A stretch of 64,000 nucleotides of DNA from assembly GCF_007830595.1 (NCBI RefSeq), contig NZ_VLLD01000001.1. One strand, given 5' to 3'. Below the pieces are notes generated by a model. It searched no databases and was not told where the DNA came from. It saw only the letters and a program-made list of their open reading frames with translations. Every line of letters starts with the position of its first letter. Position 1 is the stretch's first letter. This document shows, in pieces, positions 51,784 to 59,156 of this stretch. The position numbers and the translations under genes were made by a program. The DNA comes from Treponema_B putidum. GTDB taxonomy: Bacteria > Spirochaetota > Spirochaetia > Treponematales > Treponemataceae.

Positions 51784-53115
51784 ATGATAAAAAACTTTTG
51801 TAAATTTGCTGCTCTTGTTGTTTTTAGCCTTTTTGTTTTCTCATGTTCCGGAAAGGGACGGGAAGATGAGACTGAACATCAAGAAATACAGCCTAAGGTC
51901 GACTCTCAGGCCGGACAAACTTTAGAAAATAAAAAGGACGGGGCAGCTCAATCGGGTACCGATAAGGATGACTCGGCAAATAAAGCTAATGACTTATATA
52001 AAAAAGCCTTGAATGAAGCATCCATTATTTTTGAGTTCGAGACTGTAAATAAAAAAATAAGTTTAAGTCTTATTGCCGATAAAAACGTCAAAATTGAAGG
52101 TGCCGTTCCTTCGGAAATTCCTGCCGACGGTTCCGAAATTGAAGTATTTATAGCAAAGAACTCTATTGCCCTGTTAGGAGATGTTAAGGAGCTTAAAATA
52201 CTTGACTCAGGAATTTTAAACAAAGTTAAAATAATTAAGGCTCCCGATTTAAGGCTCTTGGATATTTCCTTTTCAGGATTGAAAAATATAGAATTTTTAG
52301 ATTGCCCTGTTCTTGAAAATTTGGTTCTTGAAGGGAACAAGCAAATGGAAAGGCCTGATTTTTCTTCCTTAAAAGGCTTAAAAAAACTCAATTTAGCTAA
52401 AACAGCAATTCACGAGGTGGATTTTTCTTCTTTCTCTCATCTTGAATATCTTGATATAAGCTCGGTAAACCTAAAAGCTCTAGACCTTACAAAAAACATT
52501 GAGCTTAAGGAGCTTTATTGCGAAAATGCAGGTTTAAAAAATTTGGATGTAAGTAAAAATGTAAAGTTAACTCATCTTAATTGCAGGGAAAACCGACTTG
52601 ACGATTTGTCTATTTTTCAAAACAAGGAGCTAAAGTTTTTGGATTGCGGAAAAAACGGGCTTGATACACTCTTGATAAACCTTAACACAAAACTTCAAAG
52701 GCTTCACTGTGATTCCAACGAAATAAAGGATTTGGATATTTCTTCTTTAAAGGAAATTGAAGAAGTTTATTGCTACCGTAACAAAATCGAAAACATTGTT
52801 TTGGGCTCAAATATTAAGCTAAAATCTCTTTTTTGTTTTGAAAATAATATTGATGAAAAGTCAATGAAAACTCTTTTTGATTCTTTAATCGCAGGTGACG
52901 GATATAATTTTAAAACCATTGTAGTTTATGCCGAAAAAAATCCCAATCTAATATACAAGCCGGATAAATACTTTGACCATAATTTTGTTCCTACAGAGGA
53001 AATGCTTAATTCTTCCTCCTTTAAATTCTGGAAAGTTTACTTTACTCTTTACGGCCTTGAAGACATAGGGAGCATACTAGACTCTCTTCTTCAAAAAACA
53101 GGAGAAGCCCTTTAG
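51784..53115 (+). CDS. Leucine-rich-repeat lipoprotein
   Basis: The 443-residue precursor has a lipobox (FSLFVFSC, Cys near residue 21) and a Glu/Asp/Lys/Ala-rich linker to about 80. Residues 130-375 are LRR repeats of the form LKELYCENAGLKNLDVSKN, LTHLNCRENRLDDL, LKFLDCGKNGLDTL and LKSLFCFENNI. The LxxLxCxxNxLxxLDxSxN spacing is the Cys-containing type found in surface proteins of host-associated bacteria. It is anchored in the envelope and is possibly adhesive, which is inference. The ribosome-binding site is weak (AAAGAG); it follows the decarboxylase gene by 20 bases. Confidence 0.85.
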   Translation: MIKNFCKFAALVVFSLFVFSCSGKGREDETEHQEIQPKVDSQAGQTLENKKDGAAQSGTDKDDSANKANDLYKKALNEASIIFEFETVNKKISLSLIADKNVKIEGAVPSEIPADGSEIEVFIAKNSIALLGDVKELKILDSGILNKVKIIKAPDLRLLDISFSGLKNIEFLDCPVLENLVLEGNKQMERPDFSSLKGLKKLNLAKTAIHEVDFSSFSHLEYLDISSVNLKALDLTKNIELKELYCENAGLKNLDVSKNVKLTHLNCRENRLDDLSIFQNKELKFLDCGKNGLDTLLINLNTKLQRLHCDSNEIKDLDISSLKEIEEVYCYRNKIENIVLGSNIKLKSLFCFENNIDEKSMKTLFDSLIAGDGYNFKTIVVYAEKNPNLIYKPDKYFDHNFVPTEEMLNSSSFKFWKVYFTLYGLEDIGSILDSLLQKTGEAL

Positions 53116-53123
53116 TCTACGTA

Positions 53124-53152
53124 TTGACTGAATCTTTTTCTTTTTGTAAAAT
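53124..53152 (+). promoter_or_regulatory. DAACS symporter promoter placing +1 at the ATG
   Basis: TTGACT (53124-53129), 17-base spacer, TAAAAT (53147-53152), then five bases to ATG 53158. No Shine-Dalgarno lies between. Confidence 0.6.
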
Positions 53153-53157
53153 GAGTT

Positions 53158-54387
53158 ATGAAAATTTGGATAAAATATCTTATAGGGGCCGTACTAGGTA
53201 TTATAATTGCAGCCCTTTCTTCTTCCGATAGCGCTTTTTTTAACGTTGCTATTGATTTTGTTTCCAATATTGCCATTCAATTCGGCCGCTATTCCTTATA
53301 TCCCGTTTTATTTTTCGGCTTTACTGTGAGTATATCTAAATTACGCGAAAGCCGCTCCTTGTTAAAACTTTCGATATATATTGCCGTGTTTATTATTCTG
53401 TCATCTTTTTTGGCAGCCCTGTTAGGTTTGCTTTCCATATCTATAAGTTCTATGCCGAGAATTCCTATTTTTGTTGAAGAAACGAGCGCCGTTGAAAATT
53501 TAGGTATTGCGGAATCTTTTTTAAGGCTTTTTCCTTCAAGCGCATTTGAAGCCTTTATGGATGGCCTTTATATACTCCCGCTTTGTATCTTTGCAGGTTT
53601 TGCAGGAGCGGCCTGCGCTGTAGATAAAAATATATCAAAACCCGTTTTGACACTATTTGATTCCATATCCAGAGTTTCATATGCCGTTATGGCTTTTTTT
53701 GTTGATATGTTTTCAATAGGGCTTATAGCCGTGTCCGTAAATTGGTTTATCAAGTTTCAGGCGATGCTTTCTACCAAATTTTTTACGGGTTTAATTGTTC
53801 TTCTATTGGTAGATTTTTTTATAATTGCCCTAATCATATATCCTATCATCTTAAAAATACTATGCAGGGATGTAAATCCTTACAAGGTGCTTTATGCTTC
53901 AATAGCACCTGTTTGTGCGGCATTTTTTTCGGGAGATACCAATCTAACCTTGCCGGTTTTATTACGGCATTCTAATGAGAGTTTGGGTGTCAGAAGGAGA
54001 ATTTCTTCGGTATCCTTGCCTGTCTTTTCGGTTTTCGGCAGGGCAGGAAGTGCGATGGTAGTTACCATCAGCTTTATCGTAATTTTAAAGTCCTATTCCA
54101 GTTTAGGCATAAGTTTAGAGGATAGATTTTGGCTTGTCGGTATTTCTACCCTTTTTTCATTTTTTTTAGGCCGTTTTCCTATAACAGGAACATATGTTTC
54201 CCTTGTTGCCGTTTGTGCAATTTACGGACGCGGTTTTGAATCGGGGTTTTTAATTTTGCGCCCGGCTGTCTTTTTTATAGGCTCGGTAGCTGCCGCAATT
54301 GATGCATTAACCGCAATGGTAGGAACCTATATAATAGGCCATTTATCTAAGATGACCAATACACGCAATTTAAGGTTCTTTATATAA
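53158..54387 (+). CDS. Dicarboxylate/amino-acid:cation symporter (DAACS family)
   Basis: The 409 residues have about eight helices and re-entrant loops. Landmarks of the family are the N-terminal IAIQFGRYSLYPVLFFGFTV, the serine-rich hairpin-like segment CAAFFSGDTNLTLPVLLRHS, VFGRAGSAMVVTIS, and ALTAMVGTYIIGHL. It moves glutamate, aspartate or C4-dicarboxylates with sodium or protons; the cargo cannot be set from sequence. The start codon lies at the predicted +1 with no ribosome-binding site. Nothing in its neighbours (LRR lipoprotein, adk) indicates the cargo. Confidence 0.85.
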   Translation: MKIWIKYLIGAVLGIIIAALSSSDSAFFNVAIDFVSNIAIQFGRYSLYPVLFFGFTVSISKLRESRSLLKLSIYIAVFIILSSFLAALLGLLSISISSMPRIPIFVEETSAVENLGIAESFLRLFPSSAFEAFMDGLYILPLCIFAGFAGAACAVDKNISKPVLTLFDSISRVSYAVMAFFVDMFSIGLIAVSVNWFIKFQAMLSTKFFTGLIVLLLVDFFIIALIIYPIILKILCRDVNPYKVLYASIAPVCAAFFSGDTNLTLPVLLRHSNESLGVRRRISSVSLPVFSVFGRAGSAMVVTISFIVILKSYSSLGISLEDRFWLVGISTLFSFFLGRFPITGTYVSLVAVCAIYGRGFESGFLILRPAVFFIGSVAAAIDALTAMVGTYIIGHLSKMTNTRNLRFFI

Positions 54388-54423
54388 GAACTTTGATTGA
54401 ATATTTTTTAAAAGGAAGAAAAA

Positions 54424-55053
54424 ATGAACTGTATTTTTTTGGGCCCTCCGGGAGCCGGAAAGGGAACCCTCGCTTTTGAGGTTTCAAAATCGTATAAGAT
54501 TCCGCACATTTCAAGCGGAGATCTTTTTAGAGCTGCAATCAAGGAACAAACCGAATTGGGAAAAAAGGTTAAGGCTGTAATAGATTCCGGGGCATTGGTA
54601 AGCGATGAGCTCACAATTGCCCTTATAAAGGAAAGATTGGAAAAGGATGATACTAAAAACGGTTTTATCCTCGACGGCTTCCCCCGTACGATTGCTCAAG
54701 CTGATGCCTTAGAGAATATTGCAAAGATTCATTCCGTTATCAACTTTGATATAAGCGATGATGAGGTTATCAAGCGGCTTTCAGGAAGACGGGTTTGCTC
54801 TTCATGCGGTAAAAGTTTTCATATTGAATTCGTAAAACCTAAAAAAGAAAGTGTTTGTGATTCATGTTCGGGAGAGCTCATTATCCGTCCCGATGATAAA
54901 ATCGAAGCCGTCCAAAAGCGTCTTGAAACTTACAGAAATCAAACCGCCCCATTGATAGACTATTATACAAAAAAGAATTTAATCGTAAATATAGATGCCC
55001 GCTCGTCAACGGATAAAGTATTGGCTTCTTTTAAAGTGAAGTTTCCGAATTAG
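54424..55053 (+). CDS. adk: Adenylate kinase
   Basis: This enzyme balances AMP, ADP and ATP. The 209 residues show the P-loop FLGPPGAGKGTLAF at residues 4-17, ISSGDLFRAAI, the DGFPRTIAQADAL core, and the LID with a zinc-type pair (CSSCGKSF and CDSCSGEL). The LID has four Cys, as in zinc-binding Adk of Gram-positive and some other bacteria. AAAGGAAG precedes the ATG. Confidence 0.95.
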   Translation: MNCIFLGPPGAGKGTLAFEVSKSYKIPHISSGDLFRAAIKEQTELGKKVKAVIDSGALVSDELTIALIKERLEKDDTKNGFILDGFPRTIAQADALENIAKIHSVINFDISDDEVIKRLSGRRVCSSCGKSFHIEFVKPKKESVCDSCSGELIIRPDDKIEAVQKRLETYRNQTAPLIDYYTKKNLIVNIDARSSTDKVLASFKVKFPN

Positions 55054-55055
55054 TG

Positions 55056-55093
55056 GAAGAGGGCAACTTGTTCAGACGCAAGTTTCCCTCTTC
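55056..55093 (+). terminator. adk terminator
   Basis: GAAGAGGG plus AACTTG (55056-55070) pair with CAAGTT plus CCCTCTTC (55079-55093), a 15-position stem with one mismatch. It begins directly after the adk stop; the following bases are T/A-rich but have no strong T-run. Confidence 0.65.
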
Positions 55094-55138
55094 TCTTAAA
55101 AATTTTTAGTTTAGTCAGACCCGCCGCAATAAGATATA

Positions 55139-55179
55139 GGGAACCTCTAAAAACTTCAGTTTTTTCGAGATTTACCTTA
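55139..55179 (-). repeat. 41-bp intergenic inverted-repeat element, copy C
   Basis: Reverse-orientation partner of 42101-42141, with two mismatches in 41 positions by eye, both in one arm, so its hairpin is imperfect. It lies between the adk terminator and the tpl terminator. Confidence 0.8.
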
Positions 55180-55184
55180 GAGTA

Positions 55185-55253
55185 TAAAAAAACTAGGCTG
55201 TAAATACCTGTCTTGCAGAATGTCTTACAGAAAGACAGGATAAACAGCCTAGT
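55185..55253 (-). terminator. Nested hairpin terminator of tpl
   Basis: On the minus strand an outer 10-bp stem (55244-55253 with 55192-55201) encloses an 8-bp stem (55232-55239 with 55207-55214), followed by seven T (55191-55185). A further 9-bp hairpin (55257-55265 with 55275-55283) sits nearer the tpl stop. Together they make a strong terminator. Confidence 0.75.
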
Positions 55254-55289
55254 GTAAAGGTAAACTTGTAATTTGTTTACCTTGTAAGC

Positions 55290-56669
55290 TTAAATATGCT
55301 CAAAACGTGCCGTAAAGAAGCGCAGTTGTTTAGGTTCATAAACAAACTTTAATCCTTTTATAACTTCCTTGTGCTTGTATAGCTTAATAACTGCATCTGC
55401 TACAATGTCCATATGTTTATAGGTATAAACACGGCGGGGGATAGTTAAGCGGACGGTTTCAAGTTTAGGTATGTGGTTTTCGCGGGTTTTGGGATCGCGT
55501 CCTGCTGAAACGATACCTCGTTCCATGCTCCTAACTCCGGATTCTATATAAAGTTCTGCGGCCAGAGCTTGAGCCGGGAATTGAAGCTGATCCAAGTGCG
55601 GGCAGAAGCGTCTTGCATCGAGGAATACTGCATGGCCTCCTACGGGCTCAATTATGGGAACTCCGGCTTCCAAGAGCTTGTCGCCTAAATAGCGTACCTG
55701 CTTGACTCTGTGTTCAATGTATTCAAATTGCAGGGATTCTTTTAGACCGATAGCCATAGCTTCCATATCCCGTCCTGCCATACCGCCGTATGAAGGCATT
55801 CCTTCAAATACAACAACGATTTCTTTTGCAGCCTGGAAAAGTTCCTCATCATTCATACATAGGAAACCGCCGATATTGACGATACAATCCTTTTTACCGC
55901 TCATAGTACATCCGTCTGCATAGCTGAACATTTCATGTACTATTTCTTTTATAGATTTATCGGCATAGCCTGCTTCCTGTTCTTTGATAAAGTAGGCATT
56001 TTCTACACAGCGGGTTGCATCATAGAACACCTTGATGCCGTGCTTTTTTGTAAGCTCACGGACAGCCTTCATATTTTTCATAGAAACGGGCTGACCTCCT
56101 GCAAGGTTTACCGTAACGGCTAAACAAACGTATGCAATATTTTCGGCTCCTTTTTCGTTTATAAGTTTTTCCAGCTTTGCAAGGTCTATGTCGCCCTTAA
56201 ACGGAACATTTTTGCCTGCATCGTGGGCATCATCTTTGATTACGTCTACGAAGATACCGCCGTTTGCTTCCTGATGATAGCGGGTAGTGGTAAAATACAT
56301 GTTTCCGGGTACATATTGACCGGGTTTAATGGCTATTCTTGAAAGAAGGTTTTCGGCACCTCGCCCTTGATGGGTGGGTACAAGATGCTTAAAGCCGAAA
56401 ATATCTTGGACGGTTTTTTCCAAGTGGTGAAAGTTGCGGCTTCCGGCATAGGCTTCATCTCCTATCATCATGCCGGCCCATTGCTTATCGCTCATGGCGT
56501 TTGTTCCTGAGTCGGTAAGAAGGTCAATGTAAACGTCTTCAGAGTTAATAAGGAAGGTGTTGTAACCTGCCTCTTTTGCAACCTTTGCCCTCTGTTCCTT
56601 ATCAATCATCTTAACAGTTTCTACAACCTTAATTCTAAAAGGTTCCGCAGGATAATTTTTAATATCCAT
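55290..56669 (-). CDS. tpl: Tyrosine phenol-lyase (beta-tyrosinase)
   Basis: The enzyme cleaves L-tyrosine to phenol, pyruvate and ammonia with PLP. The 459 residues follow the enterobacterial tyrosine phenol-lyase almost throughout: NYPAEPFRIK, DLLTDSGTNAMSDKQWAGMM, TTTRYHQE, and the PLP lysine in CTMSGKKDCIVNIGG. The substrate-specificity segment GVRSMERGIVSAGR has Arg where tryptophanases have Ile (EIG); this Arg contacts the phenol hydroxyl in tyrosine phenol-lyase. A tryptophanase label is common for homologues but is not favoured here. The start at 56669 has GGAGG; an ATG 60 bases upstream is not used. The strong terminator follows. Confidence 0.85.
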   Translation of the reverse strand: MDIKNYPAEPFRIKVVETVKMIDKEQRAKVAKEAGYNTFLINSEDVYIDLLTDSGTNAMSDKQWAGMMIGDEAYAGSRNFHHLEKTVQDIFGFKHLVPTHQGRGAENLLSRIAIKPGQYVPGNMYFTTTRYHQEANGGIFVDVIKDDAHDAGKNVPFKGDIDLAKLEKLINEKGAENIAYVCLAVTVNLAGGQPVSMKNMKAVRELTKKHGIKVFYDATRCVENAYFIKEQEAGYADKSIKEIVHEMFSYADGCTMSGKKDCIVNIGGFLCMNDEELFQAAKEIVVVFEGMPSYGGMAGRDMEAMAIGLKESLQFEYIEHRVKQVRYLGDKLLEAGVPIIEPVGGHAVFLDARRFCPHLDQLQFPAQALAAELYIESGVRSMERGIVSAGRDPKTRENHIPKLETVRLTIPRRVYTYKHMDIVADAVIKLYKHKEVIKGLKFVYEPKQLRFFTARFEHI

Positions 56670-56749
56670 AAAAGTCCTCCATCTGTCAGTTCTACAGAAA
56701 ATGATATTAGGGAAAATCTCCCCGTGCACTATACCATAAAGATAAGGTA

Positions 56750-56779
56750 TTGTCTAGGTAGTATAATATGTGATATAAA
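56750..56779 (+). promoter_or_regulatory. Promoter with +1 at or near the ATG of the 56786 gene
   Basis: TTGTCT (56750-56755), 18-base spacer, TATAAA (56774-56779), then six bases to the ATG. An alternative -10, TATAAT (56762-56767), would give a leader of about 12 bases. Neither leaves room for a Shine-Dalgarno. Confidence 0.45.
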
Positions 56780-56785
56780 TATTCT

Positions 56786-57412
56786 ATGAAATTAAAAAAG
56801 GCTCGGATTATTTTAAGTTTTTTATTCTTTTTTGTTATTTATCCTCACATCAAGGCAGAAGGCAACGAGTCCGATTTTTCGACAGTGTTGGAAGAAGCAG
56901 AAAAATATTTTTCAGACATAGATTGGACGGAATCCGGGAGTGTTTTGCCATATCCCATGCCGGAGCCTTTTATATTGGATGATGTACAAACAGATAACCT
57001 CAGCTCTTACGGTGATACCGATTTACAGGAAACTTTATTCCCTTCTTTAGAGGGGCTGGGTATATTAGATTATACAGGCATTGAAAAATCCGTGTTAAAT
57101 TTTTTAGATAATTTAAGTTTACAATTTAAAGAAAGCAAAGTGGATATAAGCCTTTGTTCAAAAGAAAAACCTTTTTTACCTTATCTTATAAACTACAGGC
57201 TCGATTCCTTTAAGCCCATAGTTTCGTCTTTTTACGGCAGACCTGAAAACACGGCTGATCAAAAAGTAAAAGCTATGTTTAGGTGTAATATCAGAGGCAA
57301 CGAAAAAGTATTTTATAGACTTTTTGAAATAACACTTATTTTTATGGACGAAAAATGGTATATAGATTCCTTTGATGTTATTGGAGATGAAAATGAACAA
57401 GCCTCTCAATAG
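56786..57412 (+). CDS. Unknown secreted protein
   Basis: No family is recognised. The 208 residues have a signal peptide (ARIILSFLFFFVIYPHIKA) and an acidic middle. The C-terminal half is beta-rich with alternating residues (VKAMFRCNIRGNEKVFYRLFEI, LIFMDEKWYIDSFDVIG), as in small SnoaL/NTF2-like lipoprotein domains. No ribosome-binding site is seen. It overlaps the following gene by 20 bases. Confidence 0.6.
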   Translation: MKLKKARIILSFLFFFVIYPHIKAEGNESDFSTVLEEAEKYFSDIDWTESGSVLPYPMPEPFILDDVQTDNLSSYGDTDLQETLFPSLEGLGILDYTGIEKSVLNFLDNLSLQFKESKVDISLCSKEKPFLPYLINYRLDSFKPIVSSFYGRPENTADQKVKAMFRCNIRGNEKVFYRLFEITLIFMDEKWYIDSFDVIGDENEQASQ

Positions 57413-58220
57413 AATCGAATACGAATATATTTCGGATACCCTTGTAAGGGAAAAACCTCCTTTAAATCTTTTATGTAAAAATAATTTTGTAAAGTTAGAT
57501 CCTTTTTTTTATAAAATTATAGGAGAATATATTTTTTTTAAGACCGAAGGTATAGAACCGAATGATGATATAAAAGTTTTTTTTAATCATCGAAAAAGAC
57601 CCCTTTATTTTTTTAGTAAGGTAGAAAAAAAAGAAAATATTTTGGCCTTTAAGCTTTCAGATAAATTTTATAAATATGATGATGAACTTAAAAACTGCAA
57701 AATTTTATTGTGGAATTCTAACGGCTTTAAACTAAAAGCTGATATTTCAAGAGACTTTCCCCTTAGCTTTCCTTGCCCGCCGATTGTAGATGATGAGGAC
57801 AGCGAAAAATTTGCCGAACTTCGACCTAAAATTTCTTCTTTGATGAAGATAAACGAAGAAAAAGTGCCGGATGCTTTTTTTTACCGCCTTTATGACATAT
57901 TGATAAAAAACAACGCTCCTGAATTTTCCCCATGCCTTTTATACATAGATGCGGAATTTATACTTATTTTTTGTACTGAAGAAAAAAGCAAACCTATTTC
58001 CGTTCAAGTATCGGCTCAAACTGAAATAGGTTTTGATCACAGAAAAGTTAATTTTTTATCGGTATTTTCTTTCTTTTTGCCTGCCGTTCATCCGAATCAG
58101 GCAGGAGAAAAGTGCGGAATCTTGTGCCTTTCAATTAAAAATATTCAAGAAGAAGACAAACGCTTTTTACATGAAAAAGCGCATTCGAGCAAATACGGAT
58201 ATCCTAAAAGCAAGCTTTAG
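57393..58220 (+). CDS. Unknown protein, PilZ-like C-terminal region
   Basis: The 275 residues are cytoplasmic and have no signal peptide. The last third (SVFSFFLPAVH ... CGILCLSIKNIQEEDKRFLHEKAHSSKYG) has the strand pattern and the terminal DxRFLxE signature of spirochaetal PilZ-like or DUF1577-type proteins. A c-di-GMP RxxxR motif is not seen. The ATG at 57393 is used because GGAG (57383-57386) is six bases upstream; earlier in-frame ATGs have no site. It is coupled to the preceding gene. Its function is unknown. Confidence 0.5.
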   Translation: MNKPLNRIEYEYISDTLVREKPPLNLLCKNNFVKLDPFFYKIIGEYIFFKTEGIEPNDDIKVFFNHRKRPLYFFSKVEKKENILAFKLSDKFYKYDDELKNCKILLWNSNGFKLKADISRDFPLSFPCPPIVDDEDSEKFAELRPKISSLMKINEEKVPDAFFYRLYDILIKNNAPEFSPCLLYIDAEFILIFCTEEKSKPISVQVSAQTEIGFDHRKVNFLSVFSFFLPAVHPNQAGEKCGILCLSIKNIQEEDKRFLHEKAHSSKYGYPKSKL

Positions 58221-58232
58221 CACTGAGTATAA

Positions 58233-58775
58233 TTATATTGAAATGCCGTGTTTTTTTTGAGGATATTTTTTTAACATTGCAACTCCGTTTTTTTTCTTGT
58301 TAAAAATAAAGCCTCCATCCCAATATTCTAGGGCAGCAAAGAGAGCGTTTCCTCCGTCATACTCATCGCTTTTGTCCGTTCTAAAAGAAACATAGGCTCC
58401 AAGATTTGCAAAGTCTTGTTTATGAAGACATTCCAAGCGTTTTTTATTGAATTCATTCCACTTATCGATTTCTTTAAAACCTTCTCCCTCATCCTCAACT
58501 ATTAGATGTGCATGAGTTGAGCTGAATTCGTACCATACCTTGACTTTTTTGGATGGATTACATCTGTTCCCATGCTTTACGGCATTTTTAATAATTTCGC
58601 TTATTTGTTGCTCTAATAGGTTGATTCCTTTTATTTCTAAAGGTGCAGATTGTACTATCAAGAGTGTAAAATATCTGATTTGTCTAAAATCAGATGGAAA
58701 TTCTTTATATAACATACCTGTTTTATCGAATAAGGGGCTTTTTTCATCAACTTTAAGTTCTTTTATAGCTGTCAT
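58233..58775 (-). CDS. RsbW-like anti-sigma/serine kinase ATPase
   Basis: The 180 residues carry a GHKL ATPase: N box EIIKNAVKHGNRC, G1 box VEDEGEGFKE, then GGNALFAALEYWDGG. This is the RsbW/SpoIIAB layout, which phosphorylates an STAS partner. It lies 16 bases after the STAS gene and the RsbU-like gene, so the phosphatase, antagonist and kinase are together. No partner sigma gene lies beside it. A role in a partner-switch that controls a sigma factor or other output is inferred. Confidence 0.8.
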   Translation of the reverse strand: MTAIKELKVDEKSPLFDKTGMLYKEFPSDFRQIRYFTLLIVQSAPLEIKGINLLEQQISEIIKNAVKHGNRCNPSKKVKVWYEFSSTHAHLIVEDEGEGFKEIDKWNEFNKKRLECLHKQDFANLGAYVSFRTDKSDEYDGGNALFAALEYWDGGFIFNKKKNGVAMLKKYPQKKHGISI

Positions 58776-58791
58776 ATTTTTGTCCTCCGCT

Positions 58792-59130
58792 TTAGCTTTC
58801 CATTTTTTGTAATGCTTCTTCCAAGCTATTTGTTATGGGAAAATATCCCATCAACTTAGTAAGCTCTATAACTTTTTTCACGGAACCGTGAATATTGGTT
58901 ATGAAGAGCCTTAAATTCATCTTTTTTACTGTGGAGCATATATAAATAAGGGCTCCTATTCCTGAAGAGTCTATATAGTCGACATCTTCAAGATTGATTA
59001 TCATACATTTTATTTGACGCTCTATCATCTTCATAACAAGTTCTTTTAGTCTGTATGAATTATATAGGTCCATTTCACCGCTTACGTCAATAATGTAAAC
59101 TTCTTTGTTTTTTCGGATTTTTAGTTCCAT
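58792..59130 (-). CDS. STAS anti-anti-sigma factor (RsbV-like)
   Basis: The 112 residues are a single STAS domain: YIIDVSGEMDLYNSYRLKEL, CMIINLEDVDYIDSSGIGAL with the phosphorylated Ser in DSSG near residue 57. When unphosphorylated it binds the RsbW-like kinase. It is coded between the RsbU-like and RsbW-like genes. Confidence 0.88.
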   Translation of the reverse strand: MELKIRKNKEVYIIDVSGEMDLYNSYRLKELVMKMIERQIKCMIINLEDVDYIDSSGIGALIYICSTVKKMNLRLFITNIHGSVKKVIELTKLMGYFPITNSLEEALQKMES

Positions 59131-59156
59131 AACAATCTCCTTAACAACCTCTTTAA

